A stretch of 64,000 nucleotides of DNA. It comes from Allochromatium humboldtianum. Its GTDB lineage: Bacteria; Pseudomonadota; Gammaproteobacteria; Chromatiales; Chromatiaceae. Under the pieces are notes generated by a model, which was not told the origin of the DNA, ran no database searches, and worked only from the letters and a program-made list of their open reading frames with translations. Location of the stretch: positions 241,112 to 305,111 of the forward strand of contig NZ_JABZEO010000006.1 of assembly GCF_013385175.1 (NCBI RefSeq), read 5' to 3'. How positions within the stretch are numbered: position 1 is the first letter of the stretch; every line of letters starts with the position of its first letter. Position numbers and translations under genes: made by a program. This document shows, piece after piece, positions 21,105 to 27,936 of the stretch.

Positions 21105-22283
21105 ATGCCGCGCCGTATCCTGCCGATCCTGATCCTCGCTCTGGGGGTCGGGATCTTCGTCGCCCTCAAGGCGACCCGCCCCGCCCCGCATCCTGTCCAG
21201 CCCAGTGAACGGATCTGGCGTATCGCCGTCACCGACGTCCGGCCCGCCGCCCATCATCCGATCCTGACGCTCTTCGGACAGGTCGAGGCGCCGGATCGCA
21301 TCCAGGCCGCCGCCCCCGTCGCTGGCCGGCTGCTGGAAGTCCAGGTTCGTGACGGCGAGCGCGTCGCCGCCGGCGCACTGCTGGCCCGGCTCGACCCCCG
21401 TGATCTGCAACCGCGCCTGACCAGGGCGCAAGCCGATCTGGAGAAGGAGCGGCTGAAGCTGGTCCATGACCGCCAAGCACTGGAACAGGAACGCGAGATC
21501 CTGCGGCTGGCCAGGCAGGCGCTGGAGCGCGCCGAGACCGTGCAGTCCAAGCAACTCGGCTCGATCTCCAGCGTCGACGAGGCGCGCGAGCAATACGCCC
21601 GCGCCCAGCTCGCCGTGACCCTGCGCGAGCAGTCGATCGCCGAGCATCCGGCGCGGCTGGCGACCCTGGAAGCGGCCCTGGCCGAGGCCGAGCGCGATCT
21701 GGCGCGCGGGACCATTCGCGCCCCCTTCGAGGCACGTATCGGCGTGGTCGAGGCCGCGGCCGGCGATCAGCTCCAGCCCAACCAGACCATCCTGACCCTC
21801 TATCCGCTCGATGGACTCTATGTGCGCGCCAAGGTGCCGGGCGTACACAGCGAGGAACTGCGCGCCGCGCTCACCAATGGCGAACAGCTGACGGCCTCCG
21901 GCTCACACGCCGGACGCCCGGTCACGGCCGTGCTCGAACGTCTCTCGGGCGAAGCCGACGCGCGCGGCGTCGATGCCCTGCTGCGACTTGCTCCCGAGTC
22001 GCGTCTGCCGCTGGGCGCGTTCGTCGAGCTGCGTCTGGAGCGCCCGCCCGCGCCCGACACCATCGCCCTGCCCTTCGCCGCGCTCCATGGCGGGGATCGC
22101 ATCTTCGCGGTGCGCGACGGGCGTCTGCATGGTCTGCGCATCGAGCGCGTCGGTGAACTCGACACCGGCGCCGGCGAGGGCCGGGTCTTGCTGCGCGTGC
22201 CCGAACTCCAGCCCGGCGAGCCGGTGATGATCACCCATCTGCCCAACGCGCTCGATACGCTCAAGGTCGAGATCGTCCAATGA
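21105..22283 (+). CDS. RND efflux pump periplasmic adaptor subunit
   Basis: A 392-residue membrane-fusion protein anchored by one N-terminal helix (RRILPILILALGVGIFVALK). It shows the lipoyl-like halves (VAGRLLEVQVRDGERVAAGALLARLD and GTIRAPFEARIGVVEAAAGDQL), a long alpha-helical hairpin between them and a C-terminal beta-barrel region. Such adaptors link the inner-membrane pump to an outer-membrane channel. ATG at 21105 is chosen because the hydrophobic anchor follows directly. It overlaps the permease start by ATGA. The exported compound is unknown and no TolC gene is adjacent. Confidence 0.9.
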   Translation: MPRRILPILILALGVGIFVALKATRPAPHPVQPSERIWRIAVTDVRPAAHHPILTLFGQVEAPDRIQAAAPVAGRLLEVQVRDGERVAAGALLARLDPRDLQPRLTRAQADLEKERLKLVHDRQALEQEREILRLARQALERAETVQSKQLGSISSVDEAREQYARAQLAVTLREQSIAEHPARLATLEAALAEAERDLARGTIRAPFEARIGVVEAAAGDQLQPNQTILTLYPLDGLYVRAKVPGVHSEELRAALTNGEQLTASGSHAGRPVTAVLERLSGEADARGVDALLRLAPESRLPLGAFVELRLERPPAPDTIALPFAALHGGDRIFAVRDGRLHGLRIERVGELDTGAGEGRVLLRVPELQPGEPVMITHLPNALDTLKVEIVQ

Positions 22284-25200
22284 GCACGAGTCTGATCGCG
22301 GTCTTCGTCCGCCACCGGCTGCTGGCCAATCTGCTGATGGCCGGGATGCTGATCCTGGGCGTCATCAGTCTGACGCGGATGAACATCCAGTTCTTCCCGA
22401 CCTTCGCGCTCGATGTGATCTCGGTGCGCGTGGTCTGGAGCGGCGCCTCGGCCGAAGACGTCGAGAACGGCATCCTCATCCCGCTGGAGGAACGGCTCAA
22501 GACCGTCGACGGACTCAAGAAGCTGACCGCGACCGCCGCCCAGGGCATCGCCAGTCTGTCGGTCGAACTCCAGGAGGACACCGATCCGCTGCTGGCGCTC
22601 GATCAGGTACGCCAGCGCGTCGACGAATTCCGCAATCTGCCCAAGGACGCCGAGACGCCCCAGATCAGCCGGATCTCGCGCTATGAATCTGTGGCGCGGT
22701 TGCTGGTCTCGGGGCCGAGTCTGGCCGAGCTGCGGCCCTGGGTGCGGCAGTTCGAGCGCGAACTGCTGGCGCGCGGCATCGATCGGGTCGACATCTCGGG
22801 CCTGCCCGAGGAGCGCATCGCCATCGAGGTGCCGGGGCGGGCGCTGGAGACGCTCGGACTCTCGCTCGACGGCATCGGCGAGCAGATCGGACGGATCGCG
22901 CGCGACCTGCCGTCCGGCATCGCCGGCGAGGCCGATGGCGCACGCGAACTGCGCAGTCTGGAGCAGCGTCGCGACCCGCTCGCTTTCGAGGATCTGGCCA
23001 TCGTCAGCGACGAACGCGCGCTGGTGCGGCTGGGCGACGTGGCCACCATCGTGCGCGAGGCGCGCCCGGCCAGTCTGACGCTGGCTCCCATCCCGGTCGG
23101 TCTGAACGCCGAGGCGCTGGCGGACAAGCCGGCGACGGTCGAACTCCTGGTGCAGCGCGCCGAGCAGGGCCATTCGCTCAAGGCCGCGCGTCTCTTCGAC
23201 GACTGGCTCAACGACACCCGCCCGACCCTGCCGCCGGCCATCGAGCTGACGGTCTTCGATGCGCAATGGGAAGTCATCGCCGATCGCATCGATCTGCTGA
23301 TCCACAACGGGCTCCAGGGTCTGACCCTGGTGCTGATCATGCTATTCATCTTTCTGCCGGGGCGGGTCGCTTTCTGGGTGGCGATGGGCATCCCGGTCGC
23401 CTACATGGCGGCTCTGGCACTGCTGTGGGCCTTCGGCGGCACCATCAACATGATGAGCCTGTTCGGGCTGCTGCTGACGCTCGGCATCATCGACGACGAC
23501 GCCATCGTGGTCGGGGAACACGCCGAGACGCGCTTCCGGCAGGGTCTGTCGCCCGCCGAGGCGGCGCTCAGCGGCGCCCAACGCATGTTCTGGCCGATCC
23601 TCGCCTCGGGTCTGACCACCATCGCCGCCTTCCTGCCGCTGATGCTGGTCGGCGGCATCATGGGCAACATCCTCGGTGACATCCCCTTCGTGGCCATCAT
23701 GGTGCTGCTGGCCTCGCTGCTGGAAGTGTTCCTGGTCATGCCGATGCACCTGCGTTCGGCCTTCGAGCATCACAAGGACGCCACCGTGCCGCGCTGGCGC
23801 GAGCGGGTGAACGCCGGATTCGACCGCTTCCGCGATGGAGTCTACCGCCCCCTGGTGGTCTGGGCGCTGCACTGGCGCGGCGTGACGGTCAGTGTGGTCG
23901 CGGTGCTGATGCTGCTGGCCATCGGATTGCTGATCGGCGGGCGGGTGTCGTTCGTGTTCTTCCCCACGCCCGAGTCCCAGGTGGTCTTCGCCAACGCGAC
24001 CTTCGTCGCCGGCACGCCGCGCGAACAGACCACCGCGTTCCTGGACGAGCTGGAGCGCGCGCTGATCGCGACCGACGAACAGTTCGGCGGCGGGCTGATC
24101 GAGTCGGCGGTCGCACGGCTCGGCGCGACGGTCGCGGTGGATGTCGGCGCGGGCGCCGGCGGCGATCAGCTCGCCTCGATCCTGGTGCAGCTCGTGCCTT
24201 CGGAGTATCGCGCGGTGCGCAACGAGCAGTTCCTCGCCGCCTGGCGCGCCAACACCCGGATGCCGGCCGGACTGGAGAGTCTGGTGATCTCGGCGCGTCG
24301 GGCCGGGCCACCAGGCCGCGATCTGACGATCCGGCTCATGGGCGACGAGGCCAACCGGCTCAAGTCCGCCGCGCTCGAACTGGCGCAGAGTCTGGAGAGC
24401 GTGCCGGGGGTCTCGGACATGGTCGACGACATGCCGTTCGGACGCGAACAGCTCATCTATCGGCTGACGCCGGCCGGACAGGCGCTCGGGTTCACCACTG
24501 AATCGCTCGGGCGCCAGTTGCGCGCGGCTTTCGATGGCTATCTGGCGCAACTGGTCCAGGTCGGACAGGACGAGCTGGAGGTGCGGGTGCTGCTGCCGCG
24601 CGCCGAGCGCGTCCGGCTCAATGCGTTGGAACAACTGCTGGTGCGCACGCCGGACGGACGGTTCGTGCCCCTGACCACGGTCGCGGCCTGGGAGACGCAG
24701 CGCGGCTTCGAGGCGCTGCGTCACGCCGACGGACGGCTCGCCGTCGAGGTCTCGGCCGACATCGACCGTGCGCTGGCCACGCCCGACAACGTCCGCGAGG
24801 CGCTGGAGCGCGATCTGCTGCCGCGTCTGGTGTCGCACTACGGCATCGACTACAGCTTCGAGGGCCGCGCGGCCGATCAGCGCGAGACGCTCGGTGACAT
24901 GCGGCTGGGGCTGATCCTGGGGTTGGCGCTGATCTATATGATCCTGGCGGCGGTGTTCGGGAGCTGGGGCTGGCCGCTGGTGGTGATGACTGCCATTCCG
25001 CTGGGTCTGGTGGGCGCGATCGGCGGGCACTGGCTGCTGGGGCTGGATCTGACGCTGCTGTCGCTGTTCGGGCTGTTCGGGCTGTCCGGGATCGTGGTCA
25101 ACAATGCCATCATCCTGGTCAGCATGTATCACGAGTTGCGCGAGGAGGGGATGGCGGTCGATGAGGCGCTGGTGGAGGCGGCGGTGTCGCGTCTGCGCGC

Positions 25201-25462
25201 GATGCTGCTGACCTCGGCGACGACGGTGGTGGGGCTGGGGCCGCTGATCTTCGAGACCAGTCTTCAGGCGCAGTTTTTGATTCCGATGGCGGTGTCGCTG
25301 GCGTTTGGCGTGGGTTTTTCGACCGTGCTGGTGCTGGTCTTCACGCCGGCGCTGCTGTCGCTGCATGAGAGTGCGCATGGACGGCTGGCGGCGCTGTGGA
25401 AATGGTTACAGGACGACACGAAATCGGATCGCTCAGGCAGACCATCGAGAACGGTAAGCTGA
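22280..25462 (+). CDS. RND efflux pump inner-membrane permease
   Basis: A 1060-residue AcrB/MMPL-type transporter with 12 predicted membrane helices in two halves, each preceded by a periplasmic domain. Helix 4 contains LGIIDDDAIVVGEHAETRF, with the aspartates used in the proton relay, and the second half has GLSGIVVNNAIILVSMY. The sequence fits the HAE1 or efflux-of-hydrophobes branch but cannot be assigned to a substrate. It forms an operon with the adaptor; the C-terminus ends with a basic tail. The next genes to the right are of a different style and lower GC. Confidence 0.92.
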   Translation: MSTSLIAVFVRHRLLANLLMAGMLILGVISLTRMNIQFFPTFALDVISVRVVWSGASAEDVENGILIPLEERLKTVDGLKKLTATAAQGIASLSVELQEDTDPLLALDQVRQRVDEFRNLPKDAETPQISRISRYESVARLLVSGPSLAELRPWVRQFERELLARGIDRVDISGLPEERIAIEVPGRALETLGLSLDGIGEQIGRIARDLPSGIAGEADGARELRSLEQRRDPLAFEDLAIVSDERALVRLGDVATIVREARPASLTLAPIPVGLNAEALADKPATVELLVQRAEQGHSLKAARLFDDWLNDTRPTLPPAIELTVFDAQWEVIADRIDLLIHNGLQGLTLVLIMLFIFLPGRVAFWVAMGIPVAYMAALALLWAFGGTINMMSLFGLLLTLGIIDDDAIVVGEHAETRFRQGLSPAEAALSGAQRMFWPILASGLTTIAAFLPLMLVGGIMGNILGDIPFVAIMVLLASLLEVFLVMPMHLRSAFEHHKDATVPRWRERVNAGFDRFRDGVYRPLVVWALHWRGVTVSVVAVLMLLAIGLLIGGRVSFVFFPTPESQVVFANATFVAGTPREQTTAFLDELERALIATDEQFGGGLIESAVARLGATVAVDVGAGAGGDQLASILVQLVPSEYRAVRNEQFLAAWRANTRMPAGLESLVISARRAGPPGRDLTIRLMGDEANRLKSAALELAQSLESVPGVSDMVDDMPFGREQLIYRLTPAGQALGFTTESLGRQLRAAFDGYLAQLVQVGQDELEVRVLLPRAERVRLNALEQLLVRTPDGRFVPLTTVAAWETQRGFEALRHADGRLAVEVSADIDRALATPDNVREALERDLLPRLVSHYGIDYSFEGRAADQRETLGDMRLGLILGLALIYMILAAVFGSWGWPLVVMTAIPLGLVGAIGGHWLLGLDLTLLSLFGLFGLSGIVVNNAIILVSMYHELREEGMAVDEALVEAAVSRLRAMLLTSATTVVGLGPLIFETSLQAQFLIPMAVSLAFGVGFSTVLVLVFTPALLSLHESAHGRLAALWKWLQDDTKSDRSGRPSRTVS

Positions 25463-25490
25463 ATAAACAGCGGGCTAAGGGGAGGCGATT

Positions 25491-25622
25491 CTACCCTTCA
25501 CCCGCAATTTCGAGCACGGTCGAAACAAGCGCATCGGACAGATAGAGGTCGGAGGTGGAGAGCCGTTGCACATAGGGCTTCACGACTTCGATGAGACCTG
25601 CGCGTTTGGCACCGACGAAATC
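25491..25622 (-). pseudogene. Remnant of a DUF3368 PIN-domain toxin (C-terminal end only)
   Basis: In a frame different from the neighbouring UPF0175 gene, codons from 25622 to the TAG at 25491 read DFVGAKRAGLIEVVKPYVQR and continue to LVSTVLEIAGEG, which resembles the C-terminus of DUF3368 PIN toxins (AK-AG-LI...VKP motif). The catalytic acidic residues and all upstream toxin sequence are missing. The reading frame joins the antitoxin 3-prime end out of phase, so a deletion has fused the two genes and removed most of the toxin. Resemblance is from memory of the family, not an alignment. Confidence 0.5.
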
Positions 25623-25858
25623 AGATACATCTCACGCAGGAGTTCGTCTCGCGAGGTGTCGATGACCGAAATGCGTTCGTTCTTGCAGGCGGTGATGAAT
25701 GCATAGAGATCCAAGTCGGCTAGTTCGGCGGCCTTGGCTAGAGAGACGCGACTCTCTTTAAAGAGGGTCAGGGCGTAGGCCAGACGCATCTCTTTGGCTA
25801 CGGCTTGCTCAGTTTGCATTCCGACGAAATCATTGGGAAGGTTGATGGCGATTTTCAT
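25580..25858 (-). CDS. UPF0175-family antitoxin-like protein
   Basis: A 92-residue protein with KIAINLPNDFVG at the N-terminus and a helix-turn-helix-like middle (YALTLFKESRVSLAKAAELADLDLYAFI) typical of UPF0175 antitoxins. ATG at 25858 follows the ribosome site GGAGG; the GTG at 25870 lies in that site. These proteins normally precede a DUF3368 PIN toxin. Here the 3-prime end (after DELLREMYL) runs into the toxin remnant in a shifted frame, so the last residues are probably not native. It may persist as a leftover antitoxin. Confidence 0.72.
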   Translation of the reverse strand: MKIAINLPNDFVGMQTEQAVAKEMRLAYALTLFKESRVSLAKAAELADLDLYAFITACKNERISVIDTSRDELLREMYLISSVPNAQVSSKS

Positions 25859-25875
25859 TTTTGCCTCCACTCAAG

Positions 25876-25893
25876 CGTCTTGATCTCTCAAGA
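25876..25893 (-). promoter_or_regulatory. Perfect inverted repeat upstream of the UPF0175 gene
   Basis: GTCTTGA and TCAAGAC flank a four-base TCTC spacer, 18 bases upstream of the UPF0175 start. No T-run follows, so it is more likely an operator bound by the antitoxin-like protein than a terminator. This is inference from position and symmetry. Confidence 0.35.
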
Positions 25894-25942
25894 CCGCCGC
25901 TGTATGAGCCTTGCGGGAATCCTGAATCTTTGGGCAGCTATG

Positions 25943-26164
25943 CTATGCCACTTCGCGCATAGGGCGAACCTGTGGTGGCGGCAGGGGTCGGCCTTCAGCG
26001 TTGAAGTGGCGGATCACGTCCTCAACGACGGCGCACAACTCTCCATAAAGCGCAACGGGATCATCGCCATGGATTCCGGTGATAAGGTCCGGGCATCTAC
26101 CGATATAGACCTGGTCTTCCTCGCTCCAATCCACCCATTTGTGATATTTGTCGAATTCTTTCAT
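25943..26164 (-). CDS. hicB: HicB-type antitoxin, short form
   Basis: A 73-residue protein with the partial-RNase-H-like fold of HicB (YHKWVDWSEEDQVYIGRCPDL, then GDDPVALYGELCAVVEDVI). It follows hicA with a four-base overlap (ATGA at 26161-26164). The common C-terminal DNA-binding helix is short or absent. It neutralises the HicA mRNA interferase in known pairs; function here is inferred from that pairing. Confidence 0.82.
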   Translation of the reverse strand: MKEFDKYHKWVDWSEEDQVYIGRCPDLITGIHGDDPVALYGELCAVVEDVIRHFNAEGRPLPPPQVRPMREVA

Positions 26165-26364
26165 TTGCCCACCATTTCAATAGCTTGCGCTACATCTCTT
26201 TCTTGATATCGCTTCGCGTCATCGCCGGAATGTCCGCTTACCGTCACGACGCTGGGATAATTTGGGTGAACGAATTTTCGATGCGACCCTTTTCCAGCTC
26301 CAACTATTTCTGTAAAGCCGGCGCATTTCAGATTTTTGAGCAAGTCGCGAATTTTCTGTGGCAC
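26161..26364 (-). CDS. hicA: HicA-type toxin (mRNA interferase)
   Basis: A 67-residue double-stranded-RNA-binding-fold toxin with the catalytic histidine in GSHRKFVHPNYP and the C-terminal RYQERDVAQAIEMVGK. HicA cleaves mRNA when free of HicB. The toxin-before-antitoxin order is the usual one for hicAB. The start is 28 bases past the attC-like site, matching the spacing of an integron cassette. Confidence 0.85.
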   Translation of the reverse strand: MPQKIRDLLKNLKCAGFTEIVGAGKGSHRKFVHPNYPSVVTVSGHSGDDAKRYQERDVAQAIEMVGK

Positions 26365-26381
26365 TGCATTTGCAATCCTGT

Positions 26382-26615
26382 TTACCGTAATTGCCTAATG
26401 CGATGATAAGCCGAGCTGGTTGAGCGAGAGTGAAACCGGCTTCGGGCGAAATAAATCGTTAGGCGAATAACGTGGTCCGTCCCTGTTTCCCCTTGGACGC
26501 CTGTCGACCTCGGCAGCACTCCAAGCACAACCGCCACCGCCCATGCGATACCGAGCAGGAGCAGGAAGCCGCATCCAAAATGGGCCAAAGCCAACCACCG
26601 CTGAACTCGCGTCAT
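26382..26615 (-). CDS. Small hydrophobic protein of unknown function
   Basis: A 77-residue ORF with a single strong membrane segment (LALAHFGCGFLLLLGIAWAVAVVLGVL) near the N-terminus. The last third reads through a repeat and the attC-like site, so the native C-terminus may be shorter or altered. It starts at 26615, 5 bases after the stop of the preceding ORF. No family is recognised; it could be a cassette gene product or spurious. Confidence 0.4.
   Translation of the reverse strand: MTRVQRWLALAHFGCGFLLLLGIAWAVAVVLGVLPRSTGVQGETGTDHVIRLTIYFARSRFHSRSTSSAYHRIRQLR
26393..26464 (-). repeat. attC-like recombination site, weak
   Basis: On the minus strand the site begins GCCTAAC and ends ATTAGGC, with AAGCCG and CGGCTT plus GGTT and AACC forming the inner stem and unpaired bases on one arm. 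The right-hand box is ATTAGGC where the consensus is GTTRRRY, so the crossover base pair is altered and the site may be inactive. Confidence 0.5.
26471..26494 (+). repeat. REP-like direct repeat, copy 1
   Basis: CGTGGTCCGTCCCTGTTTCC and following bases match the copy at 26635-26657 at nearly every position (TGTGGTACGTCCCTGTTTCC). The shared core resembles short palindromic-type elements spread by RAYT transposases. Only two copies were seen in this window. Confidence 0.5.
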
Positions 26616-26619
26616 CTCG

Positions 26620-26835
26620 TCAATTCGCGATTAATGTGGTACGTCCCTGTTTCCCCTCAAGCACGACATTGCCTTTGTATATATAGGCGGCGTGATAACT
26701 CTCGACGGGTGGATCTGCCTTCTTAAAACTGCTGATCAGCCTGTCGCTGACCATTCCGGTGGAGAAACTGGAGAGCGCAAAAAGCACAGAACAGAACAAC
26801 CAGATGGGCACGAAATACTTGAGAATTTTTTTCAT
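26620..26835 (-). CDS. Small signal-peptide or single-pass membrane protein, unknown
   Basis: A 71-residue ORF starting MKKILKYFVPIWLFCSVLFALSS, a classic signal-peptide or anchor segment, followed by about 45 polar residues. ATG at 26835 follows the ribosome site TTGAGGAAAAG. It starts 12 bases past the strong attC, as expected for a cassette gene. The final residues (GKQGRTTL) come from the REP-like repeat, so its C-terminus may be altered. No family is recognised. Confidence 0.55.
   Translation of the reverse strand: MKKILKYFVPIWLFCSVLFALSSFSTGMVSDRLISSFKKADPPVESYHAAYIYKGNVVLEGKQGRTTLIAN
26635..26657 (+). repeat. REP-like direct repeat, copy 2
   Basis: TGTGGTACGTCCCTGTTTCC and flanking bases repeat the copy at 26471-26494, 164 bases apart in the same orientation. 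Each copy encodes the last residues of a small ORF on the minus strand. Confidence 0.5.
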
Positions 26836-26846
26836 CTTTTCCTCAA

Positions 26847-26916
26847 GCCTAACGTCCAAGCTCAGGGGCGCTGCGCGGCTTTATCGCGCAGCGTCCCTTG
26901 GAGCGCAGTGTTGGGC
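26847..26916 (-). repeat. attC site of an integron cassette
   Basis: Read on the minus strand, a 70-base site begins GCCCAAC and ends GTTAGGC. Inside, TCCAAG pairs with CTTGGA, and GGG-CGCTGCGCG pairs with CGCGCAGCG-CCC around a short loop, with extra unpaired bases (TGAG) on one arm. This is the full attC plan: outer boxes, inner stems and extrahelical bases. It lies 14 bases after the stop of the 270-residue ORF. Confidence 0.8.
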
Positions 26917-26930
26917 GGCATGAGAATCCT

Positions 26931-27743
26931 CTACACTTCACGGTCGGCGGTATTTTTTGGCCCCTGCCACAGTGCATCGGTTTGTTGCGGGCCTTGCACG
27001 AACAGCATCTCGATCAAGCTCATGGGGTCTTTGCCTTTACCCTCAGCCCGGTGTGTGCGGTAGTTAAAATCCAGATCAATCTTGGACTGTAGGTCGCTGG
27101 CGTAATCATTGGGATATTGCGCTTGCTCGATTGCCGGTAGTTCGTTGAAATAATCAAGGACTGACTTGAAAAAATTGGTCATTTTCCCCGTCCGGTTGTA
27201 TTCATCCATGGCTTGGGCGCAGACCTTTTCTCGCCATGCTTCATCTCGGTCGTAGGCTTCGCTCCAAGCTGCGCGACGCTCGTTGATTGTATATGCCCTA
27301 CTATCGTCATAGATAATGATCGACAGTTGGTCATTCGATAGGCTGGCGAAGGGGTTTTTTTCGCTGCCGCCGTTACTATTTCTATTTACAAATTCGGTTG
27401 CCTGCTTGGCTCTGGCTAATAGCTCTGGATCGCTAGTATTTGGGATTTCACGGTCGTGCTTTTCCTTGTTGGCTTGGTAGGAATCCCCAGATATTTGACT
27501 CAGAAGATTTTTTGCCTTGTTGCCCAGTTCTGAACGAGTGAGTGTCTTATCACGTTCCGCAGCGCGACTGGCGCTGTCCGCCAGTTGACGGGCCAGAGTG
27601 GAAATCGTCTGTGTGCTGCTACTTTCTGTGCGTGACTCACTTTTATTTTCCGAGGTGCCAGAAGCCCCCGTCATTGAAGCAGCCTTGTAAGCCATTGCGC
27701 CGCTTGTTTGGTGTGCGGAATACGAGCTAATCGAGCTAATCAT
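26931..27743 (-). CDS. Hypothetical 270-residue protein, probable cassette gene
   Basis: The product starts MISSISSYSAHQTSG after the ribosome site AAGGGGAAC and is mostly hydrophilic. It has a Ser/Thr-rich region at residues 1-60, a predicted helical middle (LARQLADSASRAAERDKTLTRSELG), then a mixed region with YINERRAAWSEAYDRDE-like helices. No membrane segment, signal peptide or known domain is seen. The open frame extends to 27980 but overlaps recG. It ends just before the strong attC, so it is likely the first cassette of the array. Confidence 0.6.
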   Translation of the reverse strand: MISSISSYSAHQTSGAMAYKAASMTGASGTSENKSESRTESSSTQTISTLARQLADSASRAAERDKTLTRSELGNKAKNLLSQISGDSYQANKEKHDREIPNTSDPELLARAKQATEFVNRNSNGGSEKNPFASLSNDQLSIIIYDDSRAYTINERRAAWSEAYDRDEAWREKVCAQAMDEYNRTGKMTNFFKSVLDYFNELPAIEQAQYPNDYASDLQSKIDLDFNYRTHRAEGKGKDPMSLIEMLFVQGPQQTDALWQGPKNTADREV

Positions 27744-27936
27744 CACTGTTCCCCTTCGTGGGCCGAAAAGTTGTATCTGAGTGGAGTTCGGGCGCTTCCG
27801 GTGTATGGCCGTGACGCCCAACAGTGTATTTAGGCAGCGGACGGACACTTCGGTGCTAAACTGACTGCAATCTAGCTCAAGACTAGCTGGCCATTCGTCA
27901 TCAAGCCAAACCCCCTCGTGTATATAAAAAGACTTC

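Larger units (their letters stand above)
25900..27822 (-). mobile_element. Integron cassette cluster without integrase (CALIN-like)
   Basis: The minus strand shows cassette order: a 270-residue ORF, a strong attC (26847-26916), two tiny ORFs, a weaker attC-like site (26393-26464), then hicA-hicB. All genes point the same way as the attC sites, GTTRRRY-type boxes close each unit, and the left end is a GTTGGGC box near 27816-27822. No integron integrase gene or attI with IntI is present. Boundaries at 25900 are uncertain because no third attC was found after hicB. Confidence 0.6.

Noticed and set aside
27816..27838. GCCCAAC and TTTAGGC boxes close together, considered as a complete attC
   Set aside because: Only about 20 bases apart; at most it is the outer boundary of the array.
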